Shown in pieces: positions 56,237 through 64,000 of a stretch of 64,000 nucleotides of DNA; within the stretch, counting starts at the first letter, position 1; each line of letters starts with the position of its first letter. The stretch is from the NCBI GenBank assembly GCA_903895695.1, contig CAITUY010000178.1, forward strand, positions 62,001-126,000, read 5' to 3'. The translations under genes and the position numbers were made by a program. A model generated the notes under the pieces. That model saw only the letters and a program-made list of their open reading frames with translations. It was not told the origin of the DNA and made no database searches. The stretch comes from an uncultured bacterium (GTDB lineage Bacteria > Verrucomicrobiota > Kiritimatiellia > CAIKKV01 > CAITUY01).

Positions 56237-56732
56237 GGGCTTCTCCCAACTCCCGCTTGATCGTCCGCTGGATATGCCGCTTGACCGGTCCCGGCACAAA
56301 ACGGCCAATGTCGCCGCCCCGGTCCACGATCTCCCGGACCGTGCTGGAACTGATGTAGCTGAACTCCTCTTTGGGCATCAGGAACAAGGTCTCGATCTCA
56401 GGCGCGAGTTTCCGGTTCGTCAGCGCCATCTGGAACTCGTACTCGAAGTCCGAAAAAGCGCGTAACCCTCTCACCAGCACGTGGATGTGCTTGTGACGGG
56501 CATAGTCAACCAGGAGTCCGTCAAACGAGTCGACCTTGACGTTCGGGAGGTGCTTGACCGACGCCTTAGCCATAGTCAGGCGGTCCTCGGCCGTGAAAAC
56601 CGTCTTCTTGCGCGAATTCACCACCACCGCCACGATCACCTGGTCAAAGATGTGCGAGGCGCGCTCGATCAAATCAAAATGCCCCAGCGTCAAGGGGTCA
56701 AATGTCCCCGGATAAATAGCTGAATGTCTCAT
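56220..56732 (-). CDS. coaD: Phosphopantetheine adenylyltransferase
   Basis: This 170-residue nucleotidyltransferase makes dephospho-CoA from 4'-phosphopantetheine and ATP. Signatures are AIYPGTFDPLTLGHFDLIER (the GH nucleotide-binding motif), LVRGLRAFSDFEYEFQMALTNR and ISSSTVREI. The ATG shares one base with the rsmD stop (TGATG). CoA supply sits logically with the fatty-acid genes downstream. Confidence 0.97.
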   Translation of the reverse strand: MRHSAIYPGTFDPLTLGHFDLIERASHIFDQVIVAVVVNSRKKTVFTAEDRLTMAKASVKHLPNVKVDSFDGLLVDYARHKHIHVLVRGLRAFSDFEYEFQMALTNRKLAPEIETLFLMPKEEFSYISSSTVREIVDRGGDIGRFVPGPVKRHIQRTIKRELGEAHGHHH

Positions 56733-57334
56733 CAGTTCCCTCCCTCGGCCGGCCCGCGCCTCCACTCGAAGACGGTCAGCCGGCTGCCTCCATAAAGTCG
56801 GGGCGGACGGCTCGCCCACCGGGCATGGACCGCCACCGCTTCATCGGACGCCTGTTCGAACACGAATACGCCATCAGGACTCAACCATGGCCCGGACGCC
56901 AGCGCTCCGAGCAAACGGTTTCCCCACGCGTCCCGCCCCGAACGATCGTAGGGCGGGTCCGCAAACACCATATCATAGGGGACCGTCGGCGGCGAACCCT
57001 GAAGAAATCGAAAGACATCCGTCCGGCAAGGCCGCCAGCCTTGCTCCTCGGACCCCCCGGTCTCATCCCCGCACAGGCCGGCCACGTTGCCGCGCAGCAC
57101 CTCGTAGGTGCGCGGGTCTTTCTCGACCCAGCAGACGTAGGCCGCGCCCCGGCTCCAGGCTTCCAGCCCGACCGCGCCCGATCCGGCAAAAAGATCCAGA
57201 AATCGGGCCCCGGAAAGCCGGGGCGCCAGCGCCGAGAACAGGGCCTCGCGGACGCGGTCCTGCGTCGGCCGCACATGGTCGCCTTTCGGCACCCGCACCG
57301 CCCGGCTCCGCAAGACTCCGCCCGTAATCCGCAT
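56732..57334 (-). CDS. rsmD: 16S rRNA (guanine-966-N2)-methyltransferase
   Basis: This 200-residue SAM-dependent methyltransferase has the RsmD N-terminus MRITGGVLRSRAVRVP, the cofactor motif FLDLFAGSGAVGLEAWSRGA and the catalytic motif MVFADPPYDR. rsmD-coaD is a common pair. It appears to head the long minus-strand operon ending at fabF; a divergent 102-base spacer separates it from kdsD. Confidence 0.95.
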   Translation of the reverse strand: MRITGGVLRSRAVRVPKGDHVRPTQDRVREALFSALAPRLSGARFLDLFAGSGAVGLEAWSRGAAYVCWVEKDPRTYEVLRGNVAGLCGDETGGSEEQGWRPCRTDVFRFLQGSPPTVPYDMVFADPPYDRSGRDAWGNRLLGALASGPWLSPDGVFVFEQASDEAVAVHARWASRPPRLYGGSRLTVFEWRRGPAEGGN

Positions 57335-57436
57335 GCCGGCACTATAGTCGCCGTTATGCGCCGTGGCGAGCGGGAATGGCGGACTTTCATTTCCTCGCTG
57401 GAAAACCGCAGGCCGAATGTGCTAGTTTTCCCGCCT

Positions 57437-58459
57437 ATGTCCAAACGCCCAACCCGCTCCCGCGCCCGCCGGCGCCTGCCCGCCCCTGTGGATTACGCGC
57501 GCCGGGCCCGCGAGATCGTCGAACTGGAAATCGCCGGACTTCAGAAAGTCGCCAAAGGGCTGGGAGACTCCTTCGGCGCCGCCATCGAGTTGATCCTGCG
57601 GGCTTCCGCCACCGGGGGCAAGGTGGTCGTCACCGGCATCGGCAAGAACCTCCACATCGGCGAGAAGATCTCTGCAACCCTGGCCAGCACGGGAACAACC
57701 AGCGTGATGCTCAACCCGGCCCAGGGCATGCACGGCGACCTGGGGATACTGCGCGCCGGCGATGTCGTGTTGGCCCTGAGCTACAGCGGCGAGTCGGAGG
57801 AACTGATTGACCTGATCCCGCTCATTCGGCGCTTCGACGTGTCGGTGATCGCGCTGACCGGCAAGCCGGCCAGCTCCCTCGGGCGCCTGAGCGATATCGT
57901 GGTGTCGGTCGCCGTCGACCGCGAGGCCTGCCCGTTCAATATGGCCCCCACAACCAGCACCACGGCGACGTTGGCCGTGGGCGATGCCCTGGCCATGGTG
58001 CTGCTCGAAGCCCGGGGGTTCAAAATCGAGGACTACGCCAAGCTCCACCCCGGCGGCGCGATCGGCCGCACGCTCCTCCTCCGGGTGTCCGACATCATGC
58101 GCAAGGCGGACCGCGTGGCCGCCGTCCCCGTGGGGACCAAGGTCAGGGACGCCATGCTGGCGATGACCAAGGCCCGCACCGGCTCGGCCGCGATCGTGGA
58201 TCGCCACAACCGGCTGCTGGGGATCTTCACGGACGGCGACCTGCGCCGCCACTTGCCGACCATCCCGAACCTGATCGACCTGCCCGTCGAGCGGATCATG
58301 ACCCCTTCGCCCATCGTCGTCACCCAGTCGCAACTGGCCGTCGATGTGCTGCGCACTTTCGAAAAACACGCGATCGACGACTTGCTGGTGGTGGACGAAC
58401 GGGGCCGGTTGGTCGGCACCGTCGACAGTCAGGACCTGCCCAAGCTCAAACTCATGTGA
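57437..58459 (+). CDS. kdsD: Arabinose-5-phosphate isomerase (KdsD/KpsF/GutQ family)
   Basis: This 340-residue protein has an N-terminal SIS sugar-isomerase domain (VVVTGIGKNLHIGEKISATLAS, HGDLGILRAGDVVLALSYSGES) and two C-terminal CBS domains (from about VSDIMRKADRV and VERIMTPSPIVV). It converts ribulose-5-phosphate to arabinose-5-phosphate for Kdo and lipopolysaccharide. Family members usually read HPAEA..HGDLG; here it is NPAQGMHGDLG, a mild deviation. The start was set at 57437 because the upstream frame is antisense to rsmD. Confidence 0.92.
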   Translation: MSKRPTRSRARRRLPAPVDYARRAREIVELEIAGLQKVAKGLGDSFGAAIELILRASATGGKVVVTGIGKNLHIGEKISATLASTGTTSVMLNPAQGMHGDLGILRAGDVVLALSYSGESEELIDLIPLIRRFDVSVIALTGKPASSLGRLSDIVVSVAVDREACPFNMAPTTSTTATLAVGDALAMVLLEARGFKIEDYAKLHPGGAIGRTLLLRVSDIMRKADRVAAVPVGTKVRDAMLAMTKARTGSAAIVDRHNRLLGIFTDGDLRRHLPTIPNLIDLPVERIMTPSPIVVTQSQLAVDVLRTFEKHAIDDLLVVDERGRLVGTVDSQDLPKLKLM

Positions 58460-58486
58460 GGCCGCCCAGCCTCTGCGTGACCGCGT

Positions 58487-59713
58487 TCAGTGCGGCTTCG
58501 CTTCGAGCTCCGCCATGATCGACTTGGCGCGGAGTTGCCCGGCCGCCACGACCTGCGGCGTGAAGGCCAGGGTCGCCGCCGCGGGCCGCAGACCTCCCAG
58601 CGCCATGGCCGTCTGGCGGCGCTTGTCGATGCGGCTGAGGTAACCAGGCTCGCCATACGCCGCCGCGACCAGCGCCCACGCGTACGCTTCGGCCGGATCC
58701 CTCACGACGCCCTGCCCGCTCTCATAGGCCATACCGAGGAGGCACTGTGCCAGGGCCATGCCCCGTTCGGCGGCCTTGCGGAACCAGTCCACCGAGGTAC
58801 GGTAGTCCCGGGCCACGCCCAGTCCCTTCTCATAGCAGATGCCCAGGGCGTACTGCGCCGGGGCATGACCTTGGGCCGCCGCCTTGCGGTACCAGAACAC
58901 GGCCCGCACAGGGTCCCGCGCGACGCCCCGGCCCAATTCATAGCAGACGCCCAGGTTGCATTGCGCCTCCGCCAGGCCATGCCCGGCGGCCTCGCGGCAC
59001 CACGTCACCGCCTGCGTATAGTTCTGGGCGACGCCCCGGCCGTTGTCGTAGCAAAGGCCCAGGCTCAGTTGGGCCGAGGCCAGTCCTTGCCCGGCGGCCT
59101 TGCGGTACCATTCCACCGCCTGCGCATAATCGTTGGTGACACCCCGGCCGTTGTCATAGCAGGCCCCGAGGTTGTATTGGGCGGGTGCATACCCCTGGTC
59201 GGCCGCCTTGCGGTACCAAACCGCCGCTTCCCGCTCGTCCGGGGGAACGCCCTGGCCGTTCTCGCAGGCAGCGCCAAGATTATTCTCGGCGCTGGCCAAG
59301 CCCTGGTCGGCCGCCTTGCGGTACCAGGCTGCCGCCTGCGTTTCATCCTGGGTGCCGCCGAGGCCATGGGCCAGGCAGAACCCGACGTTGAACTGCGCTT
59401 CCGCCAATCCCTGGGCGGCGGCCTTACGCAACCACTCCACCCCGAGCGCACCATCCGTTGCGTTCGTCGATCGAAGGTAGCGAAGGCCCAGGCGGAACTG
59501 GGCCGCGGGATCGCCCTCCTCCGCGGCGGCGCGCAGGTCGGCAGTGTCAGCGACCGGGGCCGCAGGGGCCGCAATCGTGACCCCGGCAGCCAGCAGCACT
59601 ACGAACGCGACAATCCGAACGTTCAACTCCCAACGCTGAACGCCCAACGCTGAACGCAGGAAAACTCGCCAACTTGGACGTTGGACGTTAGGCATTGGGC
59701 ATTGAACGTTCAT
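58487..59713 (-). CDS. Exported Sel1-repeat protein
   Basis: This ~408-residue protein has a signal-type hydrophobic segment (VRIVAFVVLLAAGVTIAAPA) followed by eight consecutive 36-residue Sel1-like repeats (pattern AxAQxxLGxCYxxGxGVxxDxxxAvxWYRKAA) and a short tail. Sel1 proteins are scaffold or interaction proteins, often periplasmic. The N-terminal ~35 residues before the hydrophobic core are encoded by a heptamer-repeat element (59624-59715), so the true start is uncertain. The ATG at 59713 overlaps the VapC-like stop (ATGA); a TTG at 59623 would give a compact signal peptide; ATG 59734 is also open. Confidence 0.8.
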   Translation of the reverse strand: MNVQCPMPNVQRPSWRVFLRSALGVQRWELNVRIVAFVVLLAAGVTIAAPAAPVADTADLRAAAEEGDPAAQFRLGLRYLRSTNATDGALGVEWLRKAAAQGLAEAQFNVGFCLAHGLGGTQDETQAAAWYRKAADQGLASAENNLGAACENGQGVPPDEREAAVWYRKAADQGYAPAQYNLGACYDNGRGVTNDYAQAVEWYRKAAGQGLASAQLSLGLCYDNGRGVAQNYTQAVTWCREAAGHGLAEAQCNLGVCYELGRGVARDPVRAVFWYRKAAAQGHAPAQYALGICYEKGLGVARDYRTSVDWFRKAAERGMALAQCLLGMAYESGQGVVRDPAEAYAWALVAAAYGEPGYLSRIDKRRQTAMALGGLRPAAATLAFTPQVVAAGQLRAKSIMAELEAKPH

Positions 59714-59715
59714 TG
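59624..59715. repeat. Heptamer-period inverted repeat at the start of the Sel1 gene
   Basis: Five heptamers (caactcc, caacgct, gaacgcc, caacgct, gaacgca; 59624-59658) form one arm. Six complementary heptamers (ttggacg twice, ttaggca, ttgggca, ttgaacg, ttcattg; 59674-59715) form the other, around a 15-base loop. It is translated as part of the N-terminus of the Sel1 protein and reaches the stop codon of the upstream toxin gene. Confidence 0.8.
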
Positions 59716-60144
59716 GGCGAACCGTGCCACCCATTCCTCGGGCGTGAAACAGTCGTAGTGTTGGGCGCTGCGCTCGCGCAATTCGCGATTGAGCGTGACT
59801 AGCGGAACACGTTGTTCTGCCGCCAGTGCGGCATATTGCGCGTCCGCCCCCCTCAGGAAGAGTTTGCTCGCAAGCTGGGACGCCGCCTGTGCGCGCATGA
59901 GCGTCAAATCAAGAAGACGGGCATTCGGCAAGCGCAGGATTTGTTCAAGCAAGGCCAGACCGTCCGCAGGATCTTGAGTGCGCCGGGCGGCCGTACCCGC
60001 CACCTCGGGGAGAACCAGGGCAGGCAGCAGGAATCCGACCCGTTGCGCCATGGCTTCGCGCAAAAAGCGTACGCTCTGCGCGTGCCCCGGTTCGCGGGCA
60101 TGCGCAGCGGACAGCCACACGTTGGCATCAACCACGACGTCCAC
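59710..60144 (-). CDS. PIN-domain toxin (VapC-like)
   Basis: This 144-residue PIN domain has the first acidic residue in VVVDANVWLSAAHA (Asp6), a Glu in LPEVAGTAARR and an Asp in LRGADAQYAALA. The fourth position reads VTLNREL, with Asn where Asp is usual, so catalytic strength is uncertain. VapC toxins cleave RNA. The start is GTG and overlaps the antitoxin gene by 17 bases, so the pair is a coupled operon next to tRNA-Arg. Confidence 0.85.
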   Translation of the reverse strand: MDVVVDANVWLSAAHAREPGHAQSVRFLREAMAQRVGFLLPALVLPEVAGTAARRTQDPADGLALLEQILRLPNARLLDLTLMRAQAASQLASKLFLRGADAQYAALAAEQRVPLVTLNRELRERSAQHYDCFTPEEWVARFAQ

Positions 60145-60397
60145 GATCGGCCTCCAATGTCTTCACCAGTGAACCCTGATGCGCCTTCTTGGCAACCCGC
60201 GATCCCAGGGATTGCCATTCTGTCAGCCAGGCATTTGCGGTTTCCCGGCACTGCATTTCTGTCGGCGCCTGCCGCTGCGCCGCAAGACCCAGTCGGACCA
60301 ATTCCGGCACCAGATCGTTGAGTCGGCGGTGCTGCCTCACCGCTTCATGCTTGACCTCGGTCAGAAGGCTATCGGGGAAGGACAGTGTCGTCTTCAT
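60128..60397 (-). CDS. VapB-like antitoxin (probable ribbon-helix-helix)
   Basis: This 89-residue protein opens MKTTLSFPDSLLTEVKHEAVRQ, fitting a ribbon-helix-helix beta strand followed by a helix, and continues with a polar tail that would wrap the toxin. The position directly before a PIN-domain gene, with overlap, supports an antitoxin and autorepressor role. No strong ribosome-binding site is seen; the leader is AT-rich. Confidence 0.75.
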   Translation of the reverse strand: MKTTLSFPDSLLTEVKHEAVRQHRRLNDLVPELVRLGLAAQRQAPTEMQCRETANAWLTEWQSLGSRVAKKAHQGSLVKTLEADRGRRG

Positions 60398-60509
60398 GAA
60401 GGAATAAAACCACCTAGCCAGCTTTCCGTCAAGCCGTCTTGCGTTTGGATTAGGGTCTTTCGCCGCTAGTCATAGGGCACTAGGGTCATGGAAGGAGGAG
60501 ATCTCAGAT

Positions 60510-60586
<77 letters not shown>

Positions 60587-60595
60587 ATAGGCTAC

Positions 60596-60620
60596 AAGAG
60601 CCCGATAAATATCGGGTCTT
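60596..60620. repeat. Small inverted repeat next to tRNA-Arg
   Basis: cccgata-aa-tatcggg, with partly complementary AAGAG/TCTT flanks, stands 10 bases from the tRNA 5' end. It could be a processing or terminator-type hairpin; no long T-run follows on either strand. Confidence 0.4.
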
Positions 60621-60771
60621 CTGTAATCATTGAAGAACCTGCACAATCGAATTCATTGCATGTTACGCATTTGTCACGTACTGGGCATGCAACACGGCCG
60701 GAGGACGCTACAAGGCGCAACATGACGATGGAGTCGGCAAAAGGCATCTCGGAAATGTACGGGCGGACGGC

Positions 60772-60991
60772 GTGACCGACAAGCCCAAAAAGGATGCAGG
60801 GATCGGGGTGCGGACATGGAACGGGCCTGACGGACAAGGCCGCACCGCTTACCAGACGGACGCCGGCATGATCATCGGTGTTCAACGCCGATGGCATTGT
60901 CGAGCAGGTGGTCCGTTGCGGCAAGTCGATCGAAGACGCCCGCGAGGGCGGCACCAGCGGTTACGTGGAACCCGACGCTTTCGGGAAGTAG
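60772..60991 (+). pseudogene. Small frameshifted hypothetical ORF
   Basis: Frame one reads MTDKPKKDAGIGVRTWNG..AYQTDAGMIIG. Around 60877 the sensible reading moves to the next frame, continuing VFNADGIVEQVVRCGKSIED...GYVEPDAFGK up to the TAG at 60989-60991. One extra base explains the shift, giving an original protein of about 74 residues. I do not recognise the family. Sequencing error is possible. Confidence 0.4.
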
Positions 60992-61078
60992 GCCTACGTC
61001 CTGACCGGCTATAGGCAGTCCAGCCGTAGGATTGGTCAGGGTGATCACAGGCATCCGCGCGAAGGATCTCCAGGCAGA

Positions 61079-61228
61079 GTGGCCCCCTCGCCTATAGAGC
61101 ATCGACCCGACCATGGCATTGCCGAAGTGCGGCGCCTCCTGCCAGCCGGGGGGCAGCACTTCAAAGTGCAGGTCATGCTGCCGCAGAAACGCAGGCCAGT
61201 CGAGGGGTTGAGTCGGTGTCCGGGTCAT
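61079..61228 (-). pseudogene. 5' fragment of a glycosidase gene (DUF5703/GH95-like N-terminus)
   Basis: From an ATG at 61228, about 46 codons read as the N-terminus of GH95/DUF5703-type proteins: LDWPAFLRQHDLHFEVLPPGW then HFGNAMVGSMLYRR (compare the family pattern 'W...LPxGWxxGxxLGNGxxGxmvy'). After this the frame turns into unrelated sequence. The gene start lies 14 bases after the PfkB stop, so it was probably the third gene of the GH65-like - PfkB operon before a deletion removed its body. Confidence 0.45.
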
Positions 61229-61241
61229 CAGGAGTTCACAG

Positions 61242-62132
61242 CTACTGCCCGACCCCTCCCATCCTCGCGAGCACGTCATCGAGCGTGCCGGCAAAAGGCC
61301 CGCGGCTTTCCATCTTGATGGAAACCAGTGCGGAGGCGAACTTCAGCGACTCAGCGGGGCCATGTGCCAATCGCCAGGCCATGTATCCGGCAAACGTCGT
61401 GTCCCCGCGCCCGGTCCGGCCGACCACGCTGCGGTTCGTGAACGGCTCGAAATAGGTCCGGCCTTCGACACGCCCCAGCACGCCGTCGGCGCGCGTGATG
61501 ACCACCTCGGGACAGCCCCACGCCTCGAACTGCCTTGCCGCCACTTCCAGATCATCCGAACCCGTCAGGATCCTGGCTTCCACCACGTCCAGTTTCACGC
61601 GGTCCAAGAGGCCCACGATTTCCGCCTTGTCCGGCACATCCGCAAACGCGATCACGCGCGTCACGGGGTCCACCTGCCGCACAAAGCTCTGCATGTCCGC
61701 CGAGACCCGGTAGCCGCGCGCACGCAGGCCGCGGATCAGGTCCAGCGTGAACTCCTGGTCGGTGATACCCGCCAGATGGACGCCCTTCGACTCGATGTCG
61801 GGAAGGTCCCCTGTCTGCATGGTGCCGGCGTTGGCGATCTGGGCCATCTCACGCACGTCGACATCCTCGCACGGATGCACCACACGCATGCGGGTCGTGT
61901 GCTCAACGGGTATCAACAGGCACTCGACGCCCAGTTCACGCATCGGATTGAGGATGCGGTCGTCGTCCCGGCTCATCCGTGTGACCACGCACACGCGCGC
62001 CCCCACGCGAGCGGCAGCCACCGCACCGCACAGGACGGCGCTCCCCGGCGCCGTGGTCGGCTGGCCGCCAAACGGATGAATCTCGTCGTAACACATGTGC
62101 CCCATGAACGTGATATCAAACGCCTTACTCAT
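61242..62132 (-). CDS. PfkB family carbohydrate kinase
   Basis: This 296-residue ribokinase-like protein has the substrate-side N-terminus FDITFMGHMCYDEIHPFGG, a GGxxxN-like region (TTAPGSAVLCGAVAAARVG) and the C-terminal catalytic motif VVGRTGRGDTTFAGYMAWRL (GxGD base Asp). It probably phosphorylates a sugar released by the adjacent GH65-like enzyme. The ATG at 62132 overlaps the upstream stop by 8 bases. Confidence 0.88.
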   Translation of the reverse strand: MSKAFDITFMGHMCYDEIHPFGGQPTTAPGSAVLCGAVAAARVGARVCVVTRMSRDDDRILNPMRELGVECLLIPVEHTTRMRVVHPCEDVDVREMAQIANAGTMQTGDLPDIESKGVHLAGITDQEFTLDLIRGLRARGYRVSADMQSFVRQVDPVTRVIAFADVPDKAEIVGLLDRVKLDVVEARILTGSDDLEVAARQFEAWGCPEVVITRADGVLGRVEGRTYFEPFTNRSVVGRTGRGDTTFAGYMAWRLAHGPAESLKFASALVSIKMESRGPFAGTLDDVLARMGGVGQ

Positions 62133-64000
62133 CCGTGCGCACCTCCTCCCTCGCTCCGGGCGCAATCGTGCGCCATGCACCGTCGTTGATCCGCACAGGG
62201 ACAGCGCAATCCGCCTCGTCACCCACGGCAACAGTCACGCCACCGCGCGTAATCTCGACGTCCACACGCTGGAAATGCCAGTAGACCGCGAACGCCAGCC
62301 GGTTCCATTGCCGCGGGAGGTTGGGCCGCAGGGTCAGGCCGTCCCCGGTCGCCTCGAGCCCTCCGAACCCGCAAACCACGGCGCCCCACTCCACCGCGCC
62401 GATCGACACATGCACCCCGCGCTCCGTGTCGAGGTTGATGTCATCCAGGTCCAGTCGACACGCCTGATGCAAGTGATGCAGCGCCTCGTCATTTAACCCG
62501 CACCGGGCGGCGGCGTACGCCATCCCGGGGAACGAGAGAGACGAACCATGCAGCGTCCGCGCATTGTAATAGCGCCAGTTCTTCCGCCGTATTTCGGAAG
62601 AATAGCGGCCCTCGAAAGGAACAAATGCCGCCAGGACATCGGGCTGCTTTACGGCTTGGGAATGGGCGCAATAGGTCTCGCATATTCCGTCCAGATCGGG
62701 CTCCAGGTCAAAGTACCCCTCGAACTCCTCGATGATGCCGTCCGCATCGGGCTCAATGACGAACAGCTTCCTGGCCATCTCGCGCCATTCGTCCGCCTCC
62801 CTGCGCGTAACGCCGATTCGCCCGGCGACCGCCTGATATTCCGCCCGGCTGAACAGCTCGGCGGCATAGGAAAGGTTCCACTGCGCCCAGAGCGAGATGA
62901 AGACATTGTTGTCGGCAAACGTATGATACTGGTCGGGACACCCGACACCGGGCAGGTCGTAAAGCCCCCGCGCTTCGTTCCACTTAAGCCGCGAGGCGTA
63001 GAACCGCGCGGTCTCGAATATGAACTCGGCGCCCATGTCCAGCATGACCGATGCATCGCCCGTGATTTCGGCGTAGCGCTTGAACATGTAGGCGGCATCA
63101 GCGGAAATGTGAATTTCCCGGTCCTGCAGGCAAAGCCAGGGCGCGGTCTCTTCCCGACCGCGGGTGGACGTCTCCCAAGGAACCTGTGCGCCCTTCGCCC
63201 CCCACTTCTTCGCGTTCTCCCGGTAACGGGGAAGCTGGTTGTAACGATACTCGAGCAGCTTGCGCGCCTGCTTCGGCCGCGTCATCAGGTAGAACGGGAA
63301 CATGTGAAAATCCATGTCCCAGAAAGTCAGGAAGCGGTATCCATGCCCGGTCAGCCCCTTGATCGGCACGCCCGTGCGCTCGGCGATCGGGGATAGCGCC
63401 ATGTGCAAATGCATCTGCCCGAAATTGAATCCCTGCACCGTGGCAGGAAGACCGTCAAACTCCACGCGGCTGTCCCGGAGTTGCCTCTGATAGCTTTCCA
63501 CATGCGCTGCCAGGCAATGCTCGAACCCGAGTTCCCTTGCCGAGTCAGCCCTTAGCCGCGCCTCCGCGAGCGGCATAGCGCCCGCGATCGCATACAGTTC
63601 GATGGAGATATCGTCACCGGCGTTGATGACTTTTTCGCACTGCGCAAGGGCAATCGAGATTCGGCTGCCCCGGGTAATGCACTCCATCCCGCGCGCGCTG
63701 CGGTCCGCGAAACGCTCACCCGCGCTCCAGAGCACGATCCCGTTGGTATTCGTCACCTCTTCGTGCAGGTACCCGCCCAGGTCCACCGGGGCCCGGTGGT
63801 TCAGCCTGCGTACCCGGGCCTTCAGGCAAACAAGGTTGGGATCCGCCATACTCACGAGGCGCACGGAATCGATCCGCGTCCGGTTCCCCGTCTCGTCGCG
63901 GAAGACCAGGGTCCGGCGCATCACCGCGTTGTCAATCTCAAGCAACCGTTCCGCGCTGAGGACTTTGTGGGTCTCGAACGAGAACCGCACCCCGGCCACA
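62125..64000 (-). CDS. Glycoside hydrolase family 65-like protein, 5' end outside window
   Basis: At least 624 residues are visible; the true start lies beyond position 64000 (GH65 proteins are usually 750-800 residues). The (alpha/alpha)6 core is clear: GHGYRFLTFWDMDFHMFPFY, LEYRYNQLPRYRENAKKWG, GAQVPWETSTRGREETAPW and the late block CPDQYHTFADNNVFIS. In studied GH65 phosphorylases the general acid Glu sits in PDEYH; here the codon at 62929-62931 is CAG (Gln). A C-terminal beta domain follows. It is coupled to a PfkB kinase, suggesting disaccharide phosphorolysis or hydrolysis, if active. Confidence 0.8.
   Translation of the reverse strand, partial: VAGVRFSFETHKVLSAERLLEIDNAVMRRTLVFRDETGNRTRIDSVRLVSMADPNLVCLKARVRRLNHRAPVDLGGYLHEEVTNTNGIVLWSAGERFADRSARGMECITRGSRISIALAQCEKVINAGDDISIELYAIAGAMPLAEARLRADSARELGFEHCLAAHVESYQRQLRDSRVEFDGLPATVQGFNFGQMHLHMALSPIAERTGVPIKGLTGHGYRFLTFWDMDFHMFPFYLMTRPKQARKLLEYRYNQLPRYRENAKKWGAKGAQVPWETSTRGREETAPWLCLQDREIHISADAAYMFKRYAEITGDASVMLDMGAEFIFETARFYASRLKWNEARGLYDLPGVGCPDQYHTFADNNVFISLWAQWNLSYAAELFSRAEYQAVAGRIGVTRREADEWREMARKLFVIEPDADGIIEEFEGYFDLEPDLDGICETYCAHSQAVKQPDVLAAFVPFEGRYSSEIRRKNWRYYNARTLHGSSLSFPGMAYAAARCGLNDEALHHLHQACRLDLDDINLDTERGVHVSIGAVEWGAVVCGFGGLEATGDGLTLRPNLPRQWNRLAFAVYWHFQRVDVEITRGGVTVAVGDEADCAVPVRINDGAWRTIAPGAREEVRTDE

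Noticed and set aside
58700..59530. Tandem ~108-bp DNA repeats, considered as a CRISPR or satellite array
   Set aside because: They are the coding repeats of the Sel1 protein; units are adjacent without spacers.
59713..59734. ATG at 59734 as the Sel1 protein start
   Set aside because: It would extend into the toxin gene without a better ribosome-binding site; 59713 gives the usual ATGA coupling, though a TTG at 59623 remains possible.

Overview
This window is GC-rich, densely coded bacterial DNA. My best guess is a Gram-negative bacterium of the PVC group, most likely Kiritimatiellota, Lentisphaerota or a relative. This rests on the mix of a sulfatase, a heparinase-type lyase, paired parallel beta-helix proteins, a non-HemE URO-D family protein, a WbsX/GH99-like protein, PIG-L, Sel1 repeats and a 'four helix bundle suffix' protein, together with period-7 palindromic repeats inside and between genes. 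A KdsD homologue (Kdo pathway) and a SecDF fusion support a diderm envelope. No rRNA is present, so the taxon is inference only.

Layout. 1-19.7 kb is a carbohydrate-catabolism region: a truncated DUF4838-type glycosidase, an NAD-dependent epimerase, a heparinase II/III-like lyase, a URO-D family protein, a HigBA-type toxin-antitoxin pair with an operator-like palindrome, a decayed formylglycine-generating-enzyme fragment, a secreted TIM-barrel glycosidase coupled to a secreted amidotransferase-fold/HEAT protein, a beta-helix protein, a sulfatase, and the operon PIG-L deacetylase - WbsX/GH99-like - GH3. 19.9-24.7 kb holds an M48 protease and an AlgI/AlgJ-like O-acetylation cluster with an added membrane/PA14 protein. 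24.9-28.7 kb holds a membrane-embedded spermidine-synthase-like protein and an exported MEMO+AMMECR1 fusion. 28.8-35.6 kb is a tightly coupled minus-strand housekeeping operon (aroC-tgt-yajC-secDF-recJ).

35.9-37.7 kb is an accessory island: an orphan ORF, an AT-rich patch, and a four-helix-bundle/zinc-ribbon gene bracketed by two copies of the same palindromic repeat. SMC, an inositol-phosphatase-like gene and a DUF1848 protein follow. 43.4-49.1 kb is a second carbohydrate cluster (esterase, an unrecognised probable glycosidase, and a beta-helix paralogue), then a DMT-type transporter. 50.2-57.3 kb is the fatty-acid/phospholipid operon rsmD-coaD-yceD-rpmF-plsX-fabH-fabD-fabG-acpP-fabF. kdsD lies divergently, followed by a Sel1-repeat protein, a VapBC-like pair and tRNA-Arg(TCT). 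The right end has two broken genes, a PfkB kinase and a truncated GH65 family protein whose expected general-acid Glu reads as Gln.

How it works together: most of the degradative enzymes here (lyase, sulfatase, GH3, both beta-helix proteins, esterase, GH65) show no N-terminal signal peptide, whereas the 6.2 and 8.5 kb proteins do. This suggests sulfated or acetylated oligosaccharides are imported and processed inside the cell. The least explained structure is the family of heptamer-period inverted repeats at four places, two of them translated into the N-termini of exported proteins and two flanking the four-helix-bundle gene.
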